Shown one piece after another: positions 7,301-14,487 of a stretch of 25,600 nucleotides of DNA. Origin of the DNA: Bacteroidales bacterium (GTDB lineage: Bacteria; Bacteroidota; Bacteroidia; Bacteroidales; VadinHA17); contig JADGPV010000090.1 in assembly GCA_017882245.1 (NCBI GenBank), positions 1-25,600 on the forward strand. The letters run 5' to 3'. The notes below the pieces were generated by a model that saw only the letters and a program-made list of their open reading frames with translations, ran no database searches and had not been told where the DNA came from. How positions within the stretch are numbered: position 1 is the stretch's first letter; each line of letters opens with the position of its first letter. The translations under genes and the position numbers were made by a program.

Positions 7301-8545
7301 TTACTTTTGATTAGGATATGTATACTGGTTTCTTCTGTAGTTTCTCAGAACCCATTTTTCGGGTCCGCTTTCCACAACATATGCCGGCAGTATTGGTATT
7401 TTTCCTCCGCCACCGGGGGCATCAACTACAAACTGCGGTACGGCATATCCGCTTGTGTGACCCCTGAGGTTCTCAATTATTTCAATACCTTTTTCTATTG
7501 TGGTCCTGAAATGGCTTGAACCCGGTATCAGGTCACACTGATATATATAATAAGGTCTCACGCGAACTGTAAGAAGCTTCTGCATAAGGCTCTTCATCAC
7601 TGCAGGGTCATCATTGATACCGTTCAGAAGCACCGTCTGGCTGCCGAGAGGCATGCCTGCATCGGCAAGCATCTCACATGCCCTGCGTGTTTCAGGAGTG
7701 ATCTCGTCAGGGTGAGTGAAATGGATACTCATGAACAGCGGGTGGTATTTCCTTAGCATAGCCACAAGCTGGGGTGTTATCCTTTGAGGAAGAACAACCG
7801 GTACCTTTGTACCTATCCTGAGGATCTCAATATGTTTGATGGCCCTCAGGTTTGACAGCAGGTATTCAAGCTTGTTGTCATTCATGGTAAGAGGATCACC
7901 GCCGCTGACGATGACGTCACGGATCTCAGTATGTTCAGCGAGATATCTGAATGCTCTGTCCCATTCGCCTTTGGTCAGATGGCCCAGCTTGCCAACCGAG
8001 TGTGACCTGGTGCAATACCTGCAGTATGACGAACAGAACTGAGTGACTGTGAAGAGAGCCCTGTCAGGATAACGATGTACGATACCGGGGACAGGACTGC
8101 TTCCCATCTCATTAAGAGGGTCAGCCTTCTCGATGTCAGTAATGATCATCTCATCTCCTGTCGGGATCATTGTACGGCGAAGGGGTGAGCCCGGGGCCGA
8201 ATCATAGATGAGAGACAGAAAATAAGGAGTTACCCTTAGCGGCAGCCTGTTCTTCAACCTATTGAGGGCATTAATCTCGTCATCACTTAGTGTCATGACA
8301 CGCGATAAAGCCTCGGCAGTGGTGAAAGAATTGCGTAACTGCCATCTCCAGTCATTCCAGGAGTCAAGATTTGTTAGGGGGAAGTAGCGGCGTATGAATT
8401 CCGAACTCCGGTTGCTAACTAAACGATCGTGGGATCCGATCTGCGGGAAGATCATGGTACCCGCGCCAGGTTCTTCGTCGGAAGAACAGCCCATTGGTTG
8501 GCTCTCATCGTGAGAAACCGTTACCTCTTTTTTGTTAGCGTTCAT
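7301..8545 (-). CDS. kamA: Lysine 2,3-aminomutase (radical SAM, PLP)
   Basis: The 414-residue protein matches the KamA family over its length. The radical-SAM cluster motif CSSYCRYC has Cys171, Cys175 and Cys178. The substrate- and cofactor-binding C-terminal half holds YYIYQCDL (Asp338) and VVDAPGGGGK (Asp375, Lys382). In the Clostridium subterminale enzyme, Asp293 and Asp330 bind the lysine epsilon-amino group and Lys337 binds PLP; the spacings 37 and 7 are identical here. That supports L-lysine to L-beta-lysine conversion rather than glutamate 2,3-aminomutase activity. It is the first gene of a four-gene run with two ATP-grasp ligases and an acetyltransferase. A near-perfect AT-rich palindrome lies 5 bases upstream of its ATG. 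No lysine-fermentation genes (kamD/E, kdd) are nearby. Confidence 0.95.
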   Translation of the reverse strand: MNANKKEVTVSHDESQPMGCSSDEEPGAGTMIFPQIGSHDRLVSNRSSEFIRRYFPLTNLDSWNDWRWQLRNSFTTAEALSRVMTLSDDEINALNRLKNRLPLRVTPYFLSLIYDSAPGSPLRRTMIPTGDEMIITDIEKADPLNEMGSSPVPGIVHRYPDRALFTVTQFCSSYCRYCTRSHSVGKLGHLTKGEWDRAFRYLAEHTEIRDVIVSGGDPLTMNDNKLEYLLSNLRAIKHIEILRIGTKVPVVLPQRITPQLVAMLRKYHPLFMSIHFTHPDEITPETRRACEMLADAGMPLGSQTVLLNGINDDPAVMKSLMQKLLTVRVRPYYIYQCDLIPGSSHFRTTIEKGIEIIENLRGHTSGYAVPQFVVDAPGGGGKIPILPAYVVESGPEKWVLRNYRRNQYTYPNQK

Positions 8546-8550
8546 ACTTC

Positions 8551-8566
8551 GGTAAATGAATTTACC
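8551..8566. promoter_or_regulatory. Palindrome just upstream of kamA start
   Basis: GGTAAAT-GA-ATTTACC is a 7+2+7 inverted repeat ending 5 bases before the kamA start codon (on the minus strand). On the plus strand it is followed by seven T, which resembles a weak terminator, but there is no plus-strand gene to terminate and the two-base centre is too short for a hairpin loop. A protein-binding site or a structure affecting kamA translation is possible. Function is not shown. Confidence 0.3.
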
Positions 8567-8812
8567 TTTTTTTCTTGGTGTTAATTAATCGTTTTAGTTT
8601 ATAAAATGTTTCAAAAATTTGTCGCTAAGTTATTAAATGCATAACCTGATGTCAATCCTGCCGGTAAAAGATATGAACACATGTATGTCATACGTTTATA
8701 CCTGATTTTCATCTTTTTATGCTCATCTGATCAGAGTTATTGACAGTTCGTTTTTTGAGCATAAAAATGATACCCGGTTTTTGAGGCGCAAACTTAAATT
8801 AATTTTTAACAT

Positions 8813-9019
8813 ATGAATACTTTTCATTCATTTTTTTTTAAAAATTTATTATCGTATCCGTGGTTGGTTGGTAAACAAAGACCGTGCCATTGCCATCAGA
8901 TTATGAAAACTTTAGTACTGCAGATTTATTGTATAGACAATGATATATTGCCTGCAGAACCATTTGCCGTAAAAGTAAATGATACGCATGTCGGTCATCT
9001 TTGCGGAAATGAATATTGA
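8813..9019 (+). CDS. Doubtful small ORF, 68 residues
   Basis: The ORF begins in a very AT-rich run and encodes Phe- and Leu-rich sequence, then a more ordinary C-terminal part. An internal ATG at 8903 would give a 38-residue peptide starting MKTLVLQIYCIDND. No domain, signal peptide or membrane segment is evident, and it has no operon partner on this strand. It may be real or chance; comparison with related genomes would decide. Confidence 0.15.
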   Translation: MNTFHSFFFKNLLSYPWLVGKQRPCHCHQIMKTLVLQIYCIDNDILPAEPFAVKVNDTHVGHLCGNEY

Positions 9020-9044
9020 TCAGTGACTTGGAAAGAAAAAACCG

Positions 9045-9947
9045 TCAGATGAAAAAGAGAGCAACACCAGCCACGCTTAACACTGCTCCTGCAATTTCAA
9101 TGGCAGTGATCTTCTCCTTATAAATCCAGAGCGAAGGTGCCAGTATCAGGACCGGAGTAATAGCCATTATTGTCGAAGCTATCCCTGCCTCTGTGTATTT
9201 GACTGAAAGAAGCGAAAAGGAGATGCCAAGGAAAGGCCCGAAGAAGGATCCCAGCGTCAGGACCTTCATAGCTGAGAGGTCCCTGAGTGAAAGGCTTACC
9301 TGATTCCATCTTCTTAAAAAGGTGATGATGATTGAATAGCCCGCCACACCAGCTATTATCCTTATCTGCGTTGAAGCAAAAGGATCATATCCCTCCATCC
9401 CGTACTTACTGAGGACAATTCCCAACGCCTGTCCGATAGCTCCGATGAAAGCAAAAAGAAGTCCAGCGGAAGAGAGCTTGATTGAGAGCTTTTCTCCTTT
9501 TACCGGTTTATTAAAGATTGCAAGTGTTATACCTATTATAACAATAAGCATTCCGGCAATCTGTATAAGTTCAAGTGATTCGCCGAGGATGAAATAAGCA
9601 AATACAGCCGATAATGGTGGCGCGAGTGTCATGACCAGCATTGCAAACCTGGAGCCTATAAGAGGGTAGGAACGGAAGAGAAAATAATCGCCCAGAACAA
9701 GCCCGATGATACCTGAGAGCGCCAGCCATATCCAGTTATGGCGGGTGGCATCAAAAGGCAATATTTGCCCACGGATGATGGCAGTCAGGAGGCTGATAAA
9801 GACCAGACCCAGACAGAGCCGCAAGATGTTCACGGACAATGATCCTATTTTCCGGCTAGCCGATTCGAAAGCCAGGGCTGAGATGGTCCAGAAAAGGGCC
9901 ACCGCCAGTGCGGCAAACTCACCGATATGAGTGTTTATATACTCCAT
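9045..9947 (-). CDS. EamA/DMT-family inner-membrane transporter
   Basis: The 300-residue protein has about ten hydrophobic segments in two repeated halves (roughly 8-138 and 155-300), the layout of EamA-domain drug/metabolite transporters. Recognisable pieces are ALAVALFWTISALAFE near the start, MLVMTLAPPLSAVFAYFILGE at the end of the first half, and TIMAITPVLILAPSLWIYKEKITAIEIAGAVLSVAGV at the end of the second, where the conserved P and E positions of the family fall. Substrates of such exporters cannot be predicted. It lies upstream of kamA on the same strand but is separated by 499 bases, so co-transcription is doubtful. Confidence 0.9.
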   Translation of the reverse strand: MEYINTHIGEFAALAVALFWTISALAFESASRKIGSLSVNILRLCLGLVFISLLTAIIRGQILPFDATRHNWIWLALSGIIGLVLGDYFLFRSYPLIGSRFAMLVMTLAPPLSAVFAYFILGESLELIQIAGMLIVIIGITLAIFNKPVKGEKLSIKLSSAGLLFAFIGAIGQALGIVLSKYGMEGYDPFASTQIRIIAGVAGYSIIITFLRRWNQVSLSLRDLSAMKVLTLGSFFGPFLGISFSLLSVKYTEAGIASTIMAITPVLILAPSLWIYKEKITAIEIAGAVLSVAGVALFFI

Positions 9948-9970
9948 TCTCAGGTGATATAATCAGGGCA

Positions 9971-9978
9971 CAAAAATA
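9971..9978 (-). promoter_or_regulatory. Candidate -7 box for the EamA transporter gene
   Basis: On the minus strand this reads TATTTTTG, matching the Bacteroidota -7 consensus TAnnTTTG, 24 bases upstream of the transporter start. No clear TTTG -33 box lies at the expected 19-base spacing, so confidence is limited. Confidence 0.4.
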
Positions 9979-10064
9979 TATAAACAAAGCAACTCCCTGT
10001 TATTTTCTGTTTATTCAGTCAAAATATTTCCTGAAAGAATCATCCGGTGCCGATGAATTATTTT

Positions 10065-10072
10065 TAAATTTG
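10065..10072 (+). promoter_or_regulatory. Candidate -7 box for the DUF4870-like gene
   Basis: TAAATTTG matches TAnnTTTG exactly and lies 23 bases upstream of the ATG at 10096. The -33 TTTG element is not visible at the usual spacing. It lies between divergent genes, where a promoter is required. Confidence 0.5.
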
Positions 10073-10095
10073 AGTAAACATTAAACCCAAAATCT

Positions 10096-10407
10096 ATGGA
10101 TGCAAAAACAAAAGCCATTATTTCTCATCTCTTCGGAATAGGATGGCTGATAGCCCTTATCATGAACATGAACAATAAAGAGGAATATGCCAGTTACTAT
10201 ATCAGGCAGAACCTTGGTCTCATCATTATTGTCGTACTGCTTAAGATAGTCGGTTATATCCCCATACTCGGCCCGGTAATCTGGATAGCCGGAGGCATTC
10301 TTGTATTCGTATTCTGGCTTATGAGTCTTATCTGGGCAATTCAGGGTGATATGAAGCCGCTTCCATGGATTGGTGTAAAATTCCAGGAATGGTTCAAGGC
10401 ACTCTGA
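10096..10407 (+). CDS. Small DUF4870/Tic20-like membrane protein
   Basis: The 103-residue protein resembles the DUF4870 family: an N-terminal MDAKTKAIISHLFGIGWLIAL segment (first 21 residues) forming one membrane helix, the polar YASYYIRQNLGL motif at about 35-46, then two hydrophobic stretches around 47-82 with IPILGPVIW between them. It ends in a short cytosolic tail (IGVKFQEWFKAL). The role of the family is not known; some members are annotated as Tic20-like. It is transcribed alone, from a promoter box 23 bases upstream to a terminator 24 bases after the stop. Confidence 0.8.
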   Translation: MDAKTKAIISHLFGIGWLIALIMNMNNKEEYASYYIRQNLGLIIIVVLLKIVGYIPILGPVIWIAGGILVFVFWLMSLIWAIQGDMKPLPWIGVKFQEWFKAL

Positions 10408-10431
10408 TCTGACTGTTAACTGAAATGATGC

Positions 10432-10458
10432 GTCCCGGCTGTGTCGGGACTTTTTTTT
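10432..10458 (+). terminator. Intrinsic terminator after the DUF4870-like gene
   Basis: The stem GTCCCG / CGGGAC has a 7-base loop and is followed by eight T. It isolates the small membrane-protein gene from the module that begins at 10606. The same GTCCCG/CGGGAC stem core is reused in the attenuator terminator at 14528-14555. Confidence 0.9.
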
Positions 10459-10605
10459 ACTTATTTTCAGGGAAAAGCTGACAGCTTCCTGACATCAGGT
10501 AAAATATACCGATGAAAAGCCGCGTTTATTCACTATCTATGCATGATTTTTATAGAATTTACATCGAAATAATTAAATGTTCAGGAGTAACTTAAAATCC
10601 AAGCT

Positions 10606-11031
10606 ATGACAATTATCAGGAAAAATGAACTGGCATTCCTGTTTCTGGCCTTGTTGTTTTCATTATGCACTTCCAATATTTACTCTCAGGAAAAGAGCAA
10701 GGATCAAAAGATCAAAAAACTGACTGTCATTGAAGAAAAGCATGACAGCAAGACAGTAACAACAAAGAAAGAGTCGGAGACGACATACGATAACTACGGA
10801 AATATAATTGAACAAATTCTGTACAAGGGCGGGGAGGTTGACACTCATTTTAAATATGAGTATGATGCGGACAACAATAAAATAAAGGAAACCGAATACG
10901 ATAAGAAGGGTGCAGTCTACAGAATCTCTGAATACAAAATTCAAAACGGCCAGAGGACGGAAAAGACTGTATATGACAGCCAAAAACGACTTCTGCTGAA
11001 AAAAACATACCAGTACACCTATTTTCAGTAA
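10606..11031 (+). CDS. Small secreted protein with YD-like repeats
   Basis: The 141-residue protein has an N-terminal signal peptide (Lys/Arg then AFLFLALLFSLCTSNIYS, likely cleaved before Gln28). The mature part is Lys- and Glu-rich, then carries loosely repeated Tyr-Asp units: YDNYGNII (61-68), YEYDADNNKIKETEYD (84-99), VYDSQKRLL (122-130). The pattern recalls RHS/YD beta-hairpin repeats, but in a short, free-standing form. The VTC-domain gene begins only two bases after its stop, which strongly suggests co-transcription. A role as periplasmic or surface partner of the VTC/DUF4956/DUF2490 module is inference. I do not recognise a named family. Confidence 0.75.
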   Translation: MTIIRKNELAFLFLALLFSLCTSNIYSQEKSKDQKIKKLTVIEEKHDSKTVTTKKESETTYDNYGNIIEQILYKGGEVDTHFKYEYDADNNKIKETEYDKKGAVYRISEYKIQNGQRTEKTVYDSQKRLLLKKTYQYTYFQ

Positions 11032-11033
11032 AG

Positions 11034-11810
11034 GTGACAACTCAATCCAAAATACTTCAGGATTTTCACGCAGTCTCCCTTGATGAGATTGATTCCGTGA
11101 GCTTTATGAACAGGGTAGATTCAAAGTATCTCTTCCCCGTAAACAAGCTTGGACAGGTTTTACTGAACCTTGCCGGTGACTATAAAGTTCTCGAAATCAA
11201 TCAGCAGAGAGAATTCAAATACAGCACTGTATATTTCGATACCGCGGAATACCAATTCTACAATCAGCACCATGCAGGTAAAATGGAGCGGGATAAAGTC
11301 AGGTTAAGGACATACGAGACAAACAACCTTACCTACCTCGAGGTCAAACATAAAACAAATAAAGACAGGACTATAAAGAGCAGGATTAAAAGTGATAATG
11401 CCAGGCTTCCTGATGATGCCAGGTCTCAGAGATTTCTGGCAGAGAAGCTCAAGGAGAACTCTCAGGAGCTGCAGCCCGTATTGACTAGCCTGTTTACAAG
11501 GATCACACTCATAAGTAAAAGTTTGCCTGAACGTGTGACAATTGACTTCAATATTGCCTATACTGGTAATGATGGCAGGAAAATAGATCTTCCAAACATT
11601 GCTGTAGCTGAAATAAAACGGGAAAAAGCCACCGGCAATTCGGTTCTGCATTCCACACTGAAAAAAATGGGGATCCGTCAGACAGGTTTCAGCAAATATT
11701 GCCTTGGAGCCGCAATGTTAGATGGGGTTAAACGGAAGAACAATGTTAAACCTATACTTTTACAGCTAATTAAGATCAATGATGAATCTACTAAGCATGA
11801 TGTTGCCTGA
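11034..11810 (+). CDS. VTC-domain protein (predicted polyphosphate polymerase-like)
   Basis: The 258-residue protein has the VTC-type triphosphate-tunnel fold: NRVDSKYLF (26-34), YFDTAEYQFY (67-76), KVRLR (88-92), LEVKHK (102-107), ERVTIDFN (156-163), VAEIKRE (181-187) and FSKYCLG (209-215). In yeast Vtc4 the corresponding basic residues and glutamate line the tunnel that makes polyphosphate from ATP. All these positions look intact, so catalysis is plausible, though activity of the bacterial versions is mostly untested. The start is GTG at 11034, chosen because the frame closes at the preceding stop region and LQDFHAVSLDEI is the usual N-terminus. No SPX domain is present. The following DUF4956 gene overlaps by 32 bases. 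Confidence 0.88.
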   Translation: MTTQSKILQDFHAVSLDEIDSVSFMNRVDSKYLFPVNKLGQVLLNLAGDYKVLEINQQREFKYSTVYFDTAEYQFYNQHHAGKMERDKVRLRTYETNNLTYLEVKHKTNKDRTIKSRIKSDNARLPDDARSQRFLAEKLKENSQELQPVLTSLFTRITLISKSLPERVTIDFNIAYTGNDGRKIDLPNIAVAEIKREKATGNSVLHSTLKKMGIRQTGFSKYCLGAAMLDGVKRKNNVKPILLQLIKINDESTKHDVA

Positions 11811-12480
11811 CGGCAATCTTGAAATCGCAGGAATGGAAATATTTAATTCTGCAGGTTTTCTTGAACTCGTTATACGTTTCTCAATGAACCTTGGAGTTAT
11901 TTTCCTGCTTGTAAGATGGCTTTATTATTCCGTCTCAAAGAGGAAGGATTATCTGTTTACTTATATTCTTATCTCATGCATTGTATTTCTGTTATGCTTC
12001 CTTCTTGAGAGCGTGAAACTCCAGATAGGATTTGCACTGGGACTCTTTGCAATTTTCGGTATAATCCGTTACCGGACTCACTCCATTCCACCAAAAGAGA
12101 TGACATATCTCTTTCTGATCATCGGTGTTTCAGTAATAAATGCTCTGGCAAATAAGAAAACCAGCATCGCTGAAGTCCTTTTTACAGATCTCGTTATTGT
12201 TCTGATCACCTACGGCCTCGAAAAGGTATGGCTTTTAAAAAGCGTGGCAGCAAAGAGAATCACCTATGAAAAGATCGATCTCATCAGGCCGGAGAATTAT
12301 AATCTCCTTATTGCTGACCTGACTGCAAGGACGGGTTTGACAAATATCCAGAAAGTTGAGATAGGAGAGATAAATTTCCTTAGAGACACCTGCAAAATAG
12401 TTGTCTATTTTGAGGTCAACAGTGCGAACAGGAACCAGGTTGACCAGACTGATAACTATGGGGATGACGACGATGAATAG
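11779..12480 (+). CDS. DUF4956 inner-membrane protein
   Basis: The 233-residue protein starts at 11779 (or ATG 11782), within the VTC gene. Four to five membrane helices fall at about 28-50, 57-75, 80-96, 105-121 and 126-145, including the well-conserved FALGLFAIFGIIRYRTHSI, which matches the DUF4956 signature. From 150 on it is a soluble domain with LRPENY-like sequence, ending in an acidic tail (GDDDDE). DUF4956 proteins are repeatedly found next to VTC-domain proteins, so this is probably the membrane partner, either moving the polymer or anchoring the enzyme. It ends inside the start of the DUF2490 gene. Confidence 0.87.
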   Translation: MMNLLSMMLPDGNLEIAGMEIFNSAGFLELVIRFSMNLGVIFLLVRWLYYSVSKRKDYLFTYILISCIVFLLCFLLESVKLQIGFALGLFAIFGIIRYRTHSIPPKEMTYLFLIIGVSVINALANKKTSIAEVLFTDLVIVLITYGLEKVWLLKSVAAKRITYEKIDLIRPENYNLLIADLTARTGLTNIQKVEIGEINFLRDTCKIVVYFEVNSANRNQVDQTDNYGDDDDE

Positions 12481-13159
12481 GTTTTTTCTCGTCTCTGTTT
12501 TCCTGCTTTTTGGTTCACTGTCGGTAATGGCACAGGATAGGGATTTCGGAATGTGGTACGAGATCAATGGCGATTATAAAATAGTTAAAGGTTTACGGTT
12601 CGATCTCGAAACAAGCATACGAACTGACCGGAATGCATCAAATATCAAGACATTCTTTCTTGAACCCGGATTGAGATACAAATTCAATGATTACTTCGCT
12701 GCAGGGATTTATTATCGTTTTATCGAACAGGAAGAGACAATTGACAAGTCGGAAGGCATTTACGAGTTCCACCCAAGACACCGGTGGTTCGTCCAGCTTA
12801 AGGGCAGTCTGCCAGTATACCGGTTTACGCTTTCTGCCAGATACCGCTTTCAGGAGCAAATTAAAACCTATATAAAGAACCCGGAGGACGACATACCTCA
12901 ATGGTCTAACAGATTTCGACTGGAGCTGGAATATGACATCAAGGGAATTCCTCTTACGCCTTACGTAAACGTTGAAATATTTAGCCCGCTCTTTTCATCT
13001 GGCGGTTTTATAATAGATAATTGGCGGTATACTGCTGGTGCGGAATATACTGTTAACAAGATGCACACCTTCGGACTTGAATATATTTTTGATACGAGCA
13101 AGGTTACAAAACCTCCTTATAATCATATCATTTGTCTGAAATATGGCATAAGTCTTTAG
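12473..13159 (+). CDS. DUF2490-family outer-membrane protein
   Basis: I chose ATG 12473 because it gives a proper signal peptide (MNRFFLVSVFLLFGSLSVMAQ is its first 21 residues, cleaved after Ala20); ATG 12464 is also possible. The 228-residue protein then shows alternating polar/aromatic beta-strands typical of a small beta-barrel: DFGMWYEINGDYKIV, FDLETSIRTDRN, FLEPGLRYKF, AGIYYRF, FTLSARYRF, WSNRFRLELEYDI, and a final CLKYGISL strand. This matches DUF2490 (annotated outer-membrane proteins). The start overlaps the DUF4956 stop by 8 bases, completing an inner-membrane to outer-membrane gene set with VTC and DUF4956. Confidence 0.85.
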   Translation: MNRFFLVSVFLLFGSLSVMAQDRDFGMWYEINGDYKIVKGLRFDLETSIRTDRNASNIKTFFLEPGLRYKFNDYFAAGIYYRFIEQEETIDKSEGIYEFHPRHRWFVQLKGSLPVYRFTLSARYRFQEQIKTYIKNPEDDIPQWSNRFRLELEYDIKGIPLTPYVNVEIFSPLFSSGGFIIDNWRYTAGAEYTVNKMHTFGLEYIFDTSKVTKPPYNHIICLKYGISL

Positions 13160-13311
13160 CCTGGCGTTTCGCTCTGGTTTGTCAATTCCCTGCTATTGTC
13201 TACTTTTGAGCCCTTGAACGCGCAGGTGCCTCAACCATCAGCGTTGTTTGCCACCCCGGAATCAGTGTCTCCAATCTGGTGTCGAGGGGAAGGGCTTTTC
13301 TGAGAGCTGGC

Positions 13312-13851
13312 TCAGCCGAAAATAACACTTATCAGCAAGTACTTAATAAACAATCCTGAAACTGTAAAGATCACCGCATCCCTTTTACGGTGACGGAGCA
13401 TTCCTGCTGCCAGCGAGATGACCGGCGAGGAAAGAGGCAAAGCGTTGAACACGAAAATGGCAATATTGCCATACTTCCTTATTTCAGCCTCTGCCTTCTC
13501 GTAACGGTGCCGGCCAATCAGAGAATCTATAATTCTGTCACTCAGCATCACACCAATAACATAATCAATTGTCTGGGAGAAAAGCGCTGTCCCCAGCGCT
13601 ACGGCATTCAATGCAATGATATTTATATCACCCTGGAGATAATAAACAAAAGCGATCTCTACTGGCATGAAAAGAAAGAACAGATACCCGGCGGCATTGA
13701 CAATGGCAAAAGACAATAGTCCCTGATCACGCGATCCGTAATATATGTCACGTCCTACGGTCAGCGATGCTATAGCAATAGCCACGATCGCTAAAAGGAA
13801 GGCTATTGCAAAGCGAAATATTACAATACGTTTACTTTTTAGCATTTCCAT
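13312..13851 (-). CDS. VTT/DedA-like (YqaA-type) membrane protein
   Basis: The 179-residue protein has an N-terminal helix (FRFAIAFLLAIVAIAIASL) and further hydrophobic segments around 43-66, 72-95, 126-148 and 155-178. The segment KYGNIAIFVFNALPLSSPVISLAAGMLR (126-153) resembles the conserved VTT/SNARE-associated motif of DedA and YqaA proteins, now viewed as lipid scramblases or transporters. It overlaps the upstream CYTH gene by 13 bases, so the two are translationally coupled. An internal ATG at 13845 would remove the overlap only partly. Confidence 0.72.
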   Translation of the reverse strand: MEMLKSKRIVIFRFAIAFLLAIVAIAIASLTVGRDIYYGSRDQGLLSFAIVNAAGYLFFLFMPVEIAFVYYLQGDINIIALNAVALGTALFSQTIDYVIGVMLSDRIIDSLIGRHRYEKAEAEIRKYGNIAIFVFNALPLSSPVISLAAGMLRHRKRDAVIFTVSGLFIKYLLISVIFG

Positions 13852-14312
13852 CCGGAGTATGGATTCCTTGAAAGATAAGAGTTATAATAACGCTGATCGC
13901 CCGTCACTTCCTTTCCGAGCCATGACGGCTTCTCAAAAGACTCATCCGGCGATGAAAGCTCAACCTCCGCAATTATCAGCCCTTCATTTTCACCATGAAA
14001 TTCATCAACCTCAAAGAGATGCTTACCGCATTTTATTTTGTATCGCGTCTTTTCAATGATGCCGGGCTTACACAGTTTAAGCAGATCCTGCGCCTCTGTA
14101 ACCGGTATCTCCTTTTCCCATTCAAACCTTTCAATCCCTGATGGGTCTGAGGCCCCTTTGACAGTTATATATCCGCGTTTACCGCTGATCCTTACCCTCA
14201 CAGTGTGCTCCTCAGCAGAAGAAAGGTAACCCTGAACAACATGCGTTGCTTCCGTCGCCTCACCCCGGAAATCACCGGCTATCAGAAATTTCCTTTCAAT
14301 CTCCTGTGCCAT
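13839..14312 (-). CDS. CYTH-domain protein (triphosphate tunnel metalloenzyme)
   Basis: The 157-residue protein begins MAQEIERKF, carrying the ExExK signature of CYTH enzymes (E4, E6, K8). Further family elements are QGYLSS (27-32), TVRVRISGKRGYITVKG (37-53), ERFEWEKEI (61-69), EKTRYKI (86-92), FEVDEFHGENEGLIIAEVEL (99-118) and a late YYNSYLS (142-148). Short stand-alone versions hydrolyse inorganic triphosphate or thiamine triphosphate; adenylate cyclase activity is also known in the family. The metal-binding acidic residues and basic tunnel residues look intact. It is coupled to the VTT-like membrane protein downstream and lies head-to-head with the aromatic operon leader. Confidence 0.9.
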   Translation of the reverse strand: MAQEIERKFLIAGDFRGEATEATHVVQGYLSSAEEHTVRVRISGKRGYITVKGASDPSGIERFEWEKEIPVTEAQDLLKLCKPGIIEKTRYKIKCGKHLFEVDEFHGENEGLIIAEVELSSPDESFEKPSWLGKEVTGDQRYYNSYLSRNPYSGWKC

Positions 14313-14421
14313 TTTTCAATACTTTTATTTATAAATATCAGCATATTATAAAGATTTATCCGAAATTTTAACTTTAATATGCGATTCTGCTACTTTTTTT
14401 AATACTTTTACCTCCGGTATC

Positions 14422-14487
14422 ATGAGAACATCTGGAACATATCGCTTTTATTATTACTATTTTCAGGCAAGAAATGGGATGGATTAG
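14422..14487 (+). CDS. Tyr/Phe-rich leader peptide of the aromatic operon
   Basis: A 21-codon ORF (ATG 14422, TAG 14485-14487) starts MRTSGT and has codons 7-14 reading YRFYYYYF, that is seven aromatic codons out of eight, including four Tyr in a row. It lies 40 bases before a strong intrinsic terminator and 77 bases before the first gene of an operon for tyrosine and phenylalanine synthesis. That is the arrangement of ribosome-mediated attenuation: low charged tRNA-Tyr or tRNA-Phe would stall the ribosome at these codons. No Shine-Dalgarno sequence is seen, as is usual here. The chance of such a run in this exact place is small. Confidence 0.8.
   Translation: MRTSGTYRFYYYYFQARNGMD

Larger units (their letters stand above)
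8546..9044. other. 499-base intergenic region upstream of kamA
   Basis: This is the longest stretch without a confident gene. It is clearly more AT-rich than its neighbours in the first 280 bases. On the minus strand, TAAGTTTG at 8789-8796 matches the Bacteroidota -7 box (TAnnTTTG) and could start a transcript with a long leader before kamA; no matching -33 box was found. A plus-strand ORF at 8813-9019 is covered in a separate entry. I see no tRNA, repeat array or strong hairpin apart from the palindrome next to kamA. Confidence 0.5.

Noticed and set aside
13160..13311. Terminator or small RNA in the DUF2490 / VTT gap
   Set aside because: A short CTGAG/CTCAG inverted repeat overlaps the VTT stop codon, but there is no T run on either strand.
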